Positions 34,207-44,869 of a stretch of DNA of 64,000 nucleotides are shown here, piece after piece. Each line of letters opens with the position of its first letter. Position 1 is the stretch's first letter. This DNA is from Cornus controversa. Lineage: Eukaryota; Streptophyta; Magnoliopsida; Cornales; Cornaceae. The translations under genes were made by a program, and so were the position numbers. The stretch is from assembly GCA_026545225.1 (NCBI GenBank), contig CM048850.1, positions 3,100,001-3,164,000 on the forward strand, given 5' to 3'. The notes beneath the pieces are model-generated. The model was not told the origin of the DNA. It saw nothing but the letters and a program-made list of their open reading frames with translations, and ran no database searches.

Positions 34207-34773
34207 TGTAATACCCCGCTCCAACACATGGTATGATATTGTCCGCTTTGGGCTATAGCCCGCATGGTTTTGCTCTTGGGTTTACTCCAAAAGGCCTCAT
34301 ACCATTTGAAGAGAACATACTACATATAAGCATATCCCCTTTTCCACACCCAGGCGATGTGGGATTGAGCACCTTGTATCCTGTCAGTGTGGTAGCTCAG
34401 CCCAGTGTCTGTCTATGCACCCGCCCACTCACACCCGTCCACAAGGGTTACTACAATCCACCCCCTACGAGGCCCGACGCCCTCGTCGGCACACTTCCGG
34501 CTGGGTTCAGGCTCTGATACCAACTGTAATACCCCGCTCCAACACATGGTATGATATTGTCCGCTTTGGGCCATAGCCCGCACGGTTTTGCTCTTGGGTT
34601 TACCCCAAAAGGCCTCATACCATTTGAAGAGAACATACTACATATAAGCACATCCCCTTTTCCACACCCAGGCGATGTGGGATTGAGCACCTTGTACCCT
34701 GTCAGTGTGGTAGCTCAGCCCAGTGTCTGTCTATGCACCCGCCCACTCACACCTGTCCACAAGGGTTACTACA
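34207..34773 (-). mobile_element. TRIM-2, 567-bp miniature retrotransposon nested in LTR B
   Basis: Two 249-bp direct repeats (34,207-34,455 and 34,525-34,773) begin TGTAATACCCCGCTCC and end GGTTACTACA. They differ at about six sites by eye. Only 69 bp lie between them, including a reverse-complement tRNA-Met primer site, GCTCTGATACCA (34,511-34,522), so the element reads on the minus strand. A perfect TGCAT duplication flanks it (34,202-34,206 and 34,774-34,778). The LTR carries the CCCACATCGCC word typical of plant TRIM/SMART LTRs. It has no coding capacity. Confidence 0.94.
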
Positions 34774-35243
34774 TGCATGAGTTATGGAGTAAAGATGGTA
34801 AGAAAAATAGATAGAATTACATTTCAAGTGTGAAATGCATGTTATGTGAATTTACTTGATGGCCATTGAGGCATTAGAGTAGCCATTGGGGGGACACATG
34901 CCCAAAAGTATCCATTTTGAGTTCAAGGAGTGAATGGAATTTATGTATATAGTAAGAGAATTGTGTTATCTTCGATTTGATGGGTCATGGACCTTGGTTG
35001 GATTTAAATTGAGAAAGATATGCATGTTTTAGTGCAAGAGTGGTTAATTTGACCCACACCCACTAATTTGAGCATAACTTGAGTTGTGGTTGGTATTTTT
35101 GGATGATTTAAATTTTGTTAGAAACTAGACATGTTGAGGATGATCCATGTCAAATTTCAAGTCAAACGGACTTACGGATTGTGAGATATTAGCATTTGAA
35201 GTTAGGTTGAGGAGTGCTGTCAAAAAATCTAGGTCTGGTGCAG

Positions 35244-35372
35244 TTTGAGGCAACTCAAAGTCAAATTTGAGGTGCCTGGAAATATTTGAGGCTACTCAAA
35301 GTGCTATTTTTGAAGTTATGAACTCCTTGGAAGTTCCAGGCACCTCAAAGTTGAGTTTGAGGCGCCTCAAAG
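35244..35372 (+). repeat. Dyad-word cassette of LTR B (GAG word)
   Basis: Four to five dyad words are present: TTTGAGGCAACTCAAAG (35,244-35,260), TTTGAGGCTACTCAAAG (35,285-35,301), TTTGAGGCGCCTCAAAG (35,356-35,372) and partial copies. The flanks match the minus-strand B LTR, where the words read TTTCAG...CTGAAA instead. Confidence 0.85.
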
Positions 35373-36353
35373 TCCTTTAAACCTTAAAAATGGGAAATTT
35401 TATGATTTTTCATGATCTAAGAGTGGAAATGGAATATCATGGAAGCATAGACCGATGTGTAGCCCATTGGGATGGATAGTGATGAGAATATGCATAGATA
35501 ATTACATGCGTATGATTAGCTTCCGCAGTAATTTGAGGGAATTGAGGAGGTTCATTGGGTTTAATGAATGGGTTCACCTCCGGTTTCCCCGGGAGTAGGG
35601 AAATTGGGGCGTAACAGAGAGTATGTGTAAGCCTTGATGCTTGTATTATGTATCAGATTTTGACCGTGGAAGGTGAAAATACCTTTATGCTTATTTGTTT
35701 ATCTGTTAAGCATGTTTTTCTGTTTAAATGCATCTATATTGCATTTAAGATGAGCTACTTGATGAGTAGAAGATGTGGTTGTTGATTTACATTATTTATG
35801 TAAATGTTTTGACATATATGTTCTGTATACATATTGATGTTGGATGTGTATTGCTTTTGAGCATGTTCTAAATGATTTTCATAAGTCATGTGCAGTAGAT
35901 TTTGTATGTTCATATGTGCTAGAGTAGGCATATACATTGTTGGTTCATGCATGCTAGGAAGAGCATGGTCTTAAATATTGCGATATATTTAAATGCATGT
36001 ATATTTTTGAGAATATGTGAGGATCGGCTTGTTGTAGCGGTGATAGTATGGTTCTACATACCTTGTTTGGCCTTTGAGCTCACCCCCTTCCAGGTTTTGC
36101 AGGTATTGCTGATTACGAAGTCAGTTAGGGGGATCGATAGTACCAGTTGCAGAGGTAGTAATTAGATTCCTTAGAATCTAATGTATGTCTAGGATAATGG
36201 ATAGATAGACGCATTACATTGGGATTAAATGTATGGAGCGATTATGTTGATTCAGTTCTTTCAGTTGTATTTTATTCATGTGATGTATGTATATAATACG
36301 GGCATTCAGGGACTGAGACATGTATATTTTTGATTGTATTATGCATGTTGTAG

Positions 36354-36441
36354 AAATGCTGGGGGGACACGTGCCCAGAAGTGTCCATTTTTATTGTTAG
36401 ATATAAATGCTGGGGGGACACGTGCCCAGAAGTGTCCATTT
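36354..36441 (+). repeat. Tandem duplicated hairpin near the LTR A end
   Basis: Two identical 37-bp units lie 51 bp apart. Each has GGACAC and GTGTCC arms around a 10-base loop, after a run of G. Single copies occur in LTR B (about 34,885-34,920) and at the matching place in the minus-strand A (53,380-53,415) and B (60,188-60,222) LTRs. Confidence 0.75.
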
Positions 36442-36615
36442 GAATTTAAAGCAGGTATAGCATGCCAGGATCTGATTTATTAGAATGGGTTATGCCTAAT
36501 TTTCGTGAAAATAATAGGAAATTGAGGTTGTATGATCAGGTGATGGTTATGTCGTGAGGGTGATCTCACGGAGTTCACACCTCGGTTTTCGGGCTTGAGG
36601 AATCGGGGCGTGACA

Positions 36616-36984
36616 GAGTTACAACATTTTAAAGAGAGAAATAAGCTGTAAATATCTATCTCCCAGACATTTATAAGCCCTATGGCGTAAAAAGATCAAA
36701 ACGCCCCTAATCACTTAATGTACCTTCCCGACCTCTATTTTCGAATCCGAAAGAAGTTATGAACTTGAAATCACTTCTACGTCTCTCCAAATATTCTAAT
36801 TGGTTTTTGGGCCCACCCTACCCCTATCCTGGGTCCCGACAACCAAAATTTCAAAATGAGTCGAATAATTCACAAAACTCTTCGAACCTCTAAAATAGTC
36901 CCCACATATGTAAATCATACCTATAACATATGCAAAATATTTAAATTCCTATTTTAGAAAATAAAAAAAAATTGGATCTCTACA
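36616..36984 (-). repeat. LTR C outer end
   Basis: Continuation of LTR C beyond the nested A element. On the minus strand it starts TGTAGAGATCCAATTTT at 36,984. It is an inverted copy of 37,006-37,375. Confidence 0.8.
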
Positions 36985-37005
36985 ACGAGTAAGGGTTGAC
37001 TTTAG

Positions 37006-37886
37006 GGTTTAAATATTTTGCATATGTTATAGGTATTATTTACGTATGTGGGGACTAATTTATGGGTTTGAAGAGTTTTGTGAGTCATTCGGTTTATTTT
37101 AAAATTTTGAGTTATCGGGACCCGGGATAGGGGTGGGTGGACTTGAGAATTCGAATATTTTTTTAAAATATTTTATTTTTGATTATAGACCAATTAGAAT
37201 ATTTGGAGAGACGTAAAAGTGATTTAGAGTCCATAACTTCTTTCAGATTTGAAAACGGAGGTCAGGAAGGTACGTTAAGTGACTAGGGGCGTTTTGGTCT
37301 TTTTACATCGTAGGGCTTATAAATATCTGGGCGACAGATATTTACAGCTCATTTCTCTCTCTAAAAAGTGGTAACTCTCCCTTCTCTATTCCCTCTTGAG
37401 TTCTCTACCTTTTTTCTAAGATTTAGAGCCTTTAGGGTTTGATTCGGAAAGCGTCGAAGAAGGAAAATGCACTCTATGCGGCAAAAGCTTCGTTTACAAC
37501 CGAACAAAGTCACGGTTAGACAACTTTGAGAGTGGTGAAAGTGTGGTATAACTTAAAACTAAAGCTATTTAAGTAGGGTGTGTGTGTTGTGTCTTCTAAA
37601 TTCAAGTTTAATTTCATTTCTAGAGCATAAAATGAATATTTTTCATGTAATATATGATGTATATAAAATTTTAGGTTGTAATCCTTGTTAGTATATGCTT
37701 AGAATGACATAAATTGCTTATATGTGCAATGTGAGACATGAATTGCATATATGGGATTTTTGAAAAAAAATGATGAAAACCTAATTTGGGAGTTAAGCTT
37801 ATGTATATGTGTTTTTTGATTCTTGTGTGACATGCTAGAATTGAACTAAGGCATGAAATGGATGCAATACTACAATGCATCAAACT
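37006..37886 (+). repeat. Truncated LTR C copy in opposite orientation
   Basis: It lacks the first 40 or so bases of the LTR and stops near 37,886. It is homologous to 36,616-36,960 and 28,280-28,850 read on the minus strand. It contains the TATA and leader pair TTATAAATATCTGG (37,317-37,330) and TTTCTCTCTCTAA (37,352-37,363). With its neighbour it forms a large inverted repeat. Confidence 0.8.
37317..37363 (+). promoter_or_regulatory. LTR C core promoter
   Basis: TTATAAATATCTGG is followed by TTTCTCTCTCTAA, the same pair as in LTRs B and B2. Conservation across diverged LTRs supports it as the transcription start region. Confidence 0.5.
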
Positions 37887-38802
37887 GAGAGTTATTTTTG
37901 AAAAAGTTTAATTTGAGAGTAATAAAGGCAAATTTTAGGGGAGGTGAGAGTAATTTACCCTTTTTAAAAAGGAATTCGGTGGGCCAAATATGTTCCATCA
38001 ATTTGTAAGTGGGATTTTGGATGGAATTGTTGGGAAATAAAAAGGGAGAGACACAGGTGCTATGAACTCAATTTTGATTAGGGGCGAATTTGAAATTCTG
38101 AGCCTTCCACCCTTAATTGCATAGCTAAATTACATTTAAAACTTGTTCTTATTTTAAGTATTCCTCAAATTACCCTTACTAGACCTAGGACTTGGTCAAA
38201 TAAATCTTAACACAACTTAAATAAAAACATAAAATTCAAAAAAATTGAGAAAGAATCTTCAATGAGAAGAATTGCTTGCTTGTTATTTAGGCTTTTGGCC
38301 ATATTTTTACTAATTTATAATGGTTTCTATTGGTCATGTTGCTAACTTTTTGCTCAAGGAGATACAATCCGAATCCAAGTTGAATTTTCCTTTCTAGTAC
38401 TTGTTTCCTTTTAGGAGTCTCCCACCGCCTTACTACTAAAGAGGTGTGCTTGGACCGATCAACCCGATGGTCCTATTCATTTTGCTCATTCATGGGCTGG
38501 TCCATTCATATTTGTCTTTAATTGATATTTGCTTGTGGTCACTATGCTTCCATGTGTTGTTGCGCTATTGGGGGATTTTATGACCCCACATTTTACCCCC
38601 AATTCTGATTTGTACATGCTCAAATTGGAATTATAGCTAGCACGGGAAGTGGAGGAGTTTTTGATGGTTACTCCTCGATCGTGGTGTTTTGATTTGTGTG
38701 GTTGGTAGTTTCTCATTATTATTGGATATACCTATAGACTCAACCCCTGCGCTTCCTCATCTCTTCACCGACTTGTGTACTTGGGTATACTTGGAGCTTC
38801 TG
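37887..38802. other. Unassigned sequence
   Basis: No gene, RNA or repeat boundary is recognised. The sequence is likely older retrotransposon interior. The stretch 43,267-43,552, on the far side of LTR B2, may be its continuation. Confidence 0.35.
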
Positions 38803-40550
38803 TGTAGAGACCGTGCCCAATTTTGGTCGATTTTTAATTTTTTTATCATTTATTACTTTAAGCACATTTTAAATGATGGTTAACATATATTGAATGAGGA
38901 GAACATGTTTAGAAGGTTGGAGTATAGTTTTGGAGACTTTTGAAGAAGTTTGACTTTTGGTCAACGGGGTCTCGGGATGAGGTTAAATGAGTCCGGGAAT
39001 TTTGAAAAAATTTCAGAAAATTTTATTTTTGATTATGTACTAAACAAAATGTTTAGAATGTCATGGAAGTGATTTCGAGTCCAATGGAGTTTTCGAGAAT
39101 TAATTCGGAGGTTGGGAGGGTACGATAAGTGGCCCGAGGGCAAAATGGTATTTTTCCGCCCCTAAGGGTGGAATAAATATCTGGGAAGTCAGAGATTTTC
39201 ACTTTTACAGATCTCTCTCTCTCTAAAGCTCCCACTTCATCTCTCTCCCTTCTCTCTAGAGTTTGAGGGCCTTAAGGCGTGATTTGGACATTCCCGAAGA
39301 AGGGAAGTGTGTAGGGGACATCAAGGGCATCGGTTTGAACCGATCAAAGTCTCCATTTCATAAAGTTAGAACAGCTGGGATTTTCAAAAGAGGGATTCAA
39401 AGCTTGGGAATTGAGGTAGGGGTGCTAGACTCATCTTTACTTTGATCTTATAGGTCACTTTTATGTGACATGAAAGATAGATTCGATTTCTTGAGCCTAG
39501 GGTTATGTATATGTGTATATATATATACCAATGTGATTATGCATGTATACATGTCTAGCATGTTAGTTAGAACTTATATATGTTGTGTATGTGCAAATGA
39601 GACTATGAATATTTTTGATGAAAAATGTGTTCATTTGGTGAAAACATGGAAAATGTGAGTTTTTATAGACTTGTGCATGAAAGATATGATTTTTCTTGTG
39701 AAATGCTTGCATGATGATTTTCATGATATAAGTGTGATGGCATTGTGACAATCTTGAGGTGAAAGAAAAATGCATTGATTTGACAAAAATGCATTCATTG
39801 TGTGGAATAAGTGCATTGATGTGATTATGTGCACTATATGAAAGCGAGTTTTTGGGGCCTGACAACATTGAGAATTAAGATGAGGGAATGGTCCCTAGGG
39901 TGAAAGACCCAAAACTTGGCTAAGAGGAGGTGCTCCCTTCGGGTTAGCAATCCGATAAAGCGTAAGTAGAGTTTAGGTGCCGAAGAGACCCTCACTATGG
40001 ATGTGGTGTGATAAGCTAGTCCCCATTAAAGTGATTTCTGAATTTATGTGGCGTGAATTATATATATATAAATTGTGGCTTGCTCAATTTGATATATACA
40101 TATGTATGCAAATGCATTGAGACATAAAGTATCACACATGATTTGAAAAATGTGATTGTTTATGGGCTAAAAGCATGTATACTTGTCATGTAGACATGTA
40201 GCAATTTCATGTGCATTCATGCATGACTGACGGGTTGGAGTGGGGTTGGGTGGATCATTCTTACTGAGCTGTGAGAGGATAAAGTTCACCCCCTATTTTT
40301 ACAAACTTTTTCAGATAAGGCGCCGATGGAGGACGAAACATGATTAGCTCAATGAACCTTGTTGAGTTCCTTTTTGAAATTTTGACCCTTGGGAGATGTA
40401 AATAGATGTCCATGCCAGTTTGTGGCATGTGGACTATGTTATTGATGTTATATTTGCATTTGAATTATATTGATGTACTCTAGTTCTAATGTAAAGATCG
40501 TGTATGGACCATATGTGACTTGTAGGGTTCAAATGGAAGAATGTTGGTTT
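38803..40550 (+). repeat. LTR B2 (gypsy, long), first part
   Basis: It begins TGTAGAGACCGTGCCCAATT, as LTR B does, and keeps the promoter pair GAATAAATATCTGG (39,171-39,184) and ATCTCTCTCTCTCTAA (39,211-39,226), the ACTGAGC...TTCACCCC segment near 40,262-40,290 and the hairpin at 40,411-40,429. It is interrupted by solo LTR D at 40,551 and continues at 42,067. Confidence 0.8.
39171..39226 (+). promoter_or_regulatory. LTR B2 core promoter
   Basis: GAATAAATATCTGG is followed after about 27 bases by ATCTCTCTCTCTCTAA. Confidence 0.5.
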
Positions 40551-42066
40551 TGATTCGTGTGTGAGTGTGACTCAAAAAGTATATCAATTAAAATTTTCCA
40601 CACTTCGCAATAGAACGAATTCCTTGCAGAATACGGCTATCGAAAGGGGTATCGTACCTCAGGGATTATGGTCTGATGAGTTGGAATACGGAATTAATTC
40701 TAATTAAATTTATAAGAAAAGAATTCTGATTTTTAAACTAAATTAATTAAAAAGTAAAATAAAATAAAGTAAAGGTAAATAAGATAATGAAGATAATAAG
40801 AGAGAAATCTAGGGTGTTTGACTTCACCACTAACTCCACAATCAATGGTCAATTGAATCAACTATAGGGAATTACATTATGCATAAGTGGTGTCGGTGGC
40901 TACAAGCTCACCTTCATCCGTCAAGAAGATAACATATGATTAAGGCTAAGCCATGGACTATCTTCGATTGGCATGGGCCATCTGCCTAACTACTCTAATC
41001 TAGGGTGCAGTATGGTTCATCTTCTCTAGGCATAATCCATCAAAACTCATAACAATATATTCAGTGATTACCATTGTGTAATAATCTCTCTCATGATCAC
41101 AGAAAACAAGAGAGATTGAGTTCAATAACAATAACTAAATATCTAAGACAAGATAAGAAATCATTGAGATTGAATTTACAAGACTTTTATTGCTCAATTC
41201 TATACTAAGAATCCTCTGAATTACACAATCTATGCATGTATATAAAGGTCCCCAATAATTAAAACAATATAACCATTGATGCTTTGTTAGGGCTACATCA
41301 AAACCCTAGTGAATGAACTAGCCACTCATGGTAGAAGAAGAAGCTTTAACTGTTGAGGAAGAAGGCATCATCTTTCTGAATTACGCGTATGACTTTGTTC
41401 TCCAATGGCTCTGCAAATATGTTTCTGTTCTCTTCTCAGCCCTCTCAGCCTCTCCAAGCTCTATTCTCTCTGTCCCTAATCTCCTCAGCCTCTTATTCTT
41501 CACTTTATTCCCCAAGAGAATACACCAAAGTCCTAATCCAATTAGGAATAAATTAGGGTTTCCCGCAGCACTAATCAGGTGGGTTTTTCCTGCTGACTTC
41601 GGCCCAACTTTTGACCCACTAGAAGTCCGATTTACAGAATTTTCGTGAAATACAAAAGTGTGCAGAATCAAATTTCGTTCAACCCTATATAAAAATAATG
41701 TCGATTTGAGGCTCGAAAATAAGACTTCTGGTCCGTTTTCCAAAACGGGATTAAGACTGTATTATGTGCAGATTTGGGCTTCAGGCCCGAAACCTTCTTA
41801 AGCAGTTGTAATTCTCTTGGACCTCTTTCTTGGGCTGAATTGAGTTGAAATAAATGGTTGAGTGAATCTCCTTGATGTAGGCTTCATCTCACCATCTTGG
41901 ATGTCTTCTTTAAAAGCCCAAAAGCTTTGTTTTAACTGAAATAATCATTAAGGCCCTGAAAATACAGAAAACACTAAAACAAAGTAAATTCATAAAATAA
42001 TCTATCACTAAGAGAATAAAATACATAAGTTAAAAGCCTAGAATGCGTAACATTCAACGCCTATCA
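40551..42066 (-). mobile_element. Solo LTR D (Athila-like) nested in LTR B2
   Basis: This 1516-bp insert has a perfect GGTTT duplication (40,546-40,550 and 42,067-42,071). Read on the minus strand it begins TGATAGGCGTTGAATGTTAC and ends TCACACACGAATCA. Partial plus-strand copies lie at 46,761, 51,601-52,490 and 63,077-64,000. Because the 51,601 copy precedes an Athila/Tat-type gag, the LTR is assigned to that group. ORFs within it (for example near 41,330) are not conserved features. Confidence 0.9.
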
Positions 42067-42289
42067 GGTTTCAAGTTCATTTTCTATAAATCTTGGATCT
42101 AAATGCTTAGTTGTGTGGATTTACTTTTGGATTATGGTTGTGAGGTTTCAAGTGTTTAAATTAGAGTATGTGTATGATCGTGTATCATTTGTAGTTGATT
42201 TTTATGTTGAATGAAGGCTCTATGGTTGTTTGGTTGAGATTTGGATTCAAAATGGTATATGCATAAGGTTGTTGGAGGCCTTGTTCAAG

Positions 42290-42550
42290 GCATTTCGATC
42301 GTGCGAAATAGCCTTTTCGCACAATCGAAACGCATTTTTCGATTGTGCAAAGTAGTTGCGAAATATAGAGGTTTTTAGGGTCCAGACAGGGGTAATTTCG
42401 CACAATCGAAACCCCCATTTTGATCGTGCGAAATATTGCAGGTTCAAGGTCCCAAGAGGGTGAAATTTTCACGCAATCGAACTTTTTTTTTGCACAATCG
42501 AGATGCCAGTTTCGCACAATCAAGATCCCATTCTCGCACAATCGATATTA
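42290..42550 (+). repeat. Dyad-word cassette 1 of LTR B2
   Basis: About nine words of the form TTTCGCACAATCGAAA occur in either orientation, with decayed copies (TTTTCGATTGTGC, TTTGCACAATCGAG). The flanks match LTR C on both sides (GTTGTTGGAGGCCTTG before; CTATTCACA...CAAACTTC after). Confidence 0.8.
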
Positions 42551-42859
42551 CTATTCACAACATTTTTCCAAACTTCGATTCGATGTAATTTCTTCGTTTT
42601 AGATCAGAATTGAGTGTGATTTTTTTTGAATTCGAGTATTTTTGAATTCTCTATCCAATGGTGTAAGTTTTAAAACCAAATTCTAATTATTCAAGGATTT
42701 TAATTTCTAAAATTGGTGGTTTTCATGTGTGGAACCAAATGTGGAACCCTTTTGAAATTGGTGGTATACATATAGATGTATGTTGAATGTATCCTTGGTA
42801 GCAAGTGGATATTGGATGTCCAAACTCACCATTATGACTGTGCAGGATTTTCTATCGAG

Positions 42860-43020
42860 AGCCTACGGTCGATCGTAAGCACCATTACGATGGATTGTAG
42901 ACATCATTACAATGGATCATAAATTGGGAATAAAATTGAGTTCCAAACTCGAGGGCTCCTATACATCTTACGATACACCTTCGAGGGATCGTAGCTCTAC
43001 GATCAATCGTAACCCATGTT
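42860..43020 (+). repeat. Dyad-word cassette 2 of LTR B2
   Basis: Words of the form TACGATCAATCGTA occur as CTACGGTCGATCGTAAG, ATTACGATGGATTGTAG, CTACGATCAATCGTAAC and worn copies. The position matches the F cassette at 43,875-44,080, judged by the shared downstream CATGTGT...CCAAATGTGGGCC segment. Confidence 0.75.
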
Positions 43021-43266
43021 TCAATCAATCATACAGCTTAGCTGTTGTATGTTTTGAAATGTTGAAATTAAATGCATGTGTAACCAAATGTGGGCCCGAT
43101 TGGAGTGTGTTGACCTTAAATTATGTATGTACACCTATATGCATGTGATGACACTTCTGCAGATATGAAATTTATGTGTTGTTCATTGGGTTATTGGACA
43201 AGATCACACTCGGAGTTCGGGCACGGAAGTGGGAATTTCGATGACTTGGATTTTGGGGTGTGACTA

Positions 43267-43552
43267 TAACTACATTACTGCTAGTGATTCTGAGAAGAAG
43301 TTCATTGACTTCTTGTAGAGTCGTGATGAAGTAGTCATTCCAATAAGAACTTCTTCACCTGTTTCACCTACTCCCAACTCTTCACTTCAGAGGGGTGTCT
43401 CTATAGTGAATGCTTTTACATAACCTTTTAATAAAGAAGGTGGTGCTCCTACTCAAGAGGGCTCTTCTCTAGCTAATCCTCAATAGTTTTAGGATTCCTC
43501 TAATTCCTTTTTGTAAAAAATTTCCCTTCAGGCTTTTTCTGTAAGAATAAGT
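43267..43552. other. Unassigned sequence between LTR B2 and LTR F
   Basis: Short frames broken by stops are present, including the readable Ser/Pro-rich stretch TSSPVSPTPNSSLQ near 43,350. No family is recognised. Confidence 0.3.
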
Positions 43553-43874
43553 TGTCACACCCCGATTTTCGGCTTCCAAAAATCGAGGGTGATTCAATTA
43601 CACGTCATCACCTCTCATCAACAATCCCACTTTGATACCAAGTTGTCACTCCCTACTTTTTGAGTCACTGGAGACTCCATCTTCGTTCCCGAATCTCAAG
43701 ATTGAACACGTCCATTTAGCCCTAATGAACTATCTTAACCTTTAAATTTTTGCAGAAGCTTAATCACATACTTACACATGAACATATACAATTGAACATC
43801 AACTAATCCCAATAGGCCCCACACGTGGTCACACATGAGCATCTAACATTATTCCCTTACTGAATTACACAGTG

Positions 43875-44080
43875 CAATTAATCGAAGCATGTCATTCGAT
43901 TAATCGTAACATCCACTTCGATTAATCGTAGGTGGAATTTCAATTAATCAAAGTTACGTTCAATCGCAGTTGTATTGAAGTACTATCGTAACTGCGTTGG
44001 TTTTTGAAATCCAATTCCATCGAATAATTTTTTGATTAATGTTTGATTAATCGAAAAAGGGTCTTCGATTAATCGTAGGT
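43875..44080 (-). repeat. Dyad-word cassette of LTR F
   Basis: Repeated words centre on CGATTAATCG: TTCGATTAATCGTAAC (43,905), CTTCGATTAATCGTAGG (43,917), TTTGATTAATCGAAAA (44,042) and CTTCGATTAATCGTAGG (44,063), plus decayed copies. Confidence 0.8.
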
Positions 44081-44869
44081 CATTCTACTAAAAATCCTGA
44101 TACTTCATACTTAACCAATTTCATGCTCAATTCTCATTCTTTAACATGTATACATTTTCCTTGTAGTCTAAAACATCTTAAATGATCCATGACATGTATA
44201 ACATGGTTCAAACATCAAATTTACATCTTCGAATGGATTATATCCATAAATACAGAAACATTGGGACTACAAAACCATGTATCTTACATTATAACCAATC
44301 ATGCATTTCATTAACCATATCCCCAAAATCCTTAAATCATCCTCATCGTTTATACATAAAAAGATCCAAATGAGAAACAAGTTACATGTCCATTATTGTA
44401 ACATAAAAAGAGGTATCAACATGCCACAAGTCGGCATGGATAACATAAGATACAATATCCAAAAATAACATAAGAATGCCACAAGGCTCCACTTGTATAC
44501 TCATGTTCGATCCATCACTAATGCCCTATATGTAAAATATTTAGGGAGAAAAGGGTGAGCAAAACAACCAGCTCAATGGAAATGCCTAAACCCACCTATG
44601 CATCGATCCGACGCTAACCTACATGATACGCAATCATGGCATCCTTAACTAAATAACATACTCACAAGACTCATGTTATCAACAGAGCAATTATGCAACA
44701 AGTACATCAAATGCTCATTTAACCATGCATAACTGCAAGAACAATATAACGTGCACCTTGAATTACACAAACAACATCCCTCAACATGAATTCACAATTC
44801 ATGAAGAAAACTAAACCACTCAATTGCTTAAACTCTAACAATTTCTGGAGTATCACCAATGAAAGCTAT

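Larger units (their letters stand above)
32211..35616 (+). mobile_element. Solo LTR B nested in LTR A
   Basis: It begins TGTAGAGACCGTGACC and ends GGGGCGTAACA. The flanks GAAAG (32,206-32,210) and GAGAG (35,617-35,621) are a 5-bp duplication with one change. Comparison with the minus-strand A copy near 54,150 confirms that A is continuous across the insertion. A 567-bp TRIM (34,207-34,773) sits inside. A second, minus-strand B LTR is at 59,478-62,486. Confidence 0.88.
28857..36615 (+). mobile_element. Solo LTR A, with nested insertions, inside LTR C
   Basis: It begins TGTAAGGACCGAAATAATTT and ends GGGGCGTGACA, flanked by a perfect GAGTT duplication (28,852-28,856 and 36,616-36,620). Without the nested B insert it is about 4.35 kb. 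A minus-strand copy of the same LTR is at 53,213-57,177. Contents include TA-rich microsatellites (28,950-29,290 and 30,798-30,914), a GC-richer stretch (29,520-30,060), a stem-loop array (31,780-32,190) and a duplicated hairpin near the end (36,354-36,441). ORFs within it are not conserved with the other copy and are not called. Confidence 0.9.
42067..43266 (+). repeat. LTR B2, second part
   Basis: It continues directly after the D duplication. Homology to LTR C runs from 42,140 to about 42,700. It holds two dyad-word cassettes and ends near TTGGGGTGTGAC at about 43,264. No matching target duplication was found for the whole LTR. Confidence 0.7.

Noticed and set aside
35220-35400. CRISPR-like array of repeated palindromic words
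   Set aside because: The genome is a plant, repeats are short, imperfect and in both orientations, and spacers are not uniform; this is an LTR-internal repeat.
41328-41743. 106- and 120-codon frames in solo LTR D
   Set aside because: The other LTR D copies (51,601 and 63,077) differ by indels in this stretch and no family resemblance is seen.
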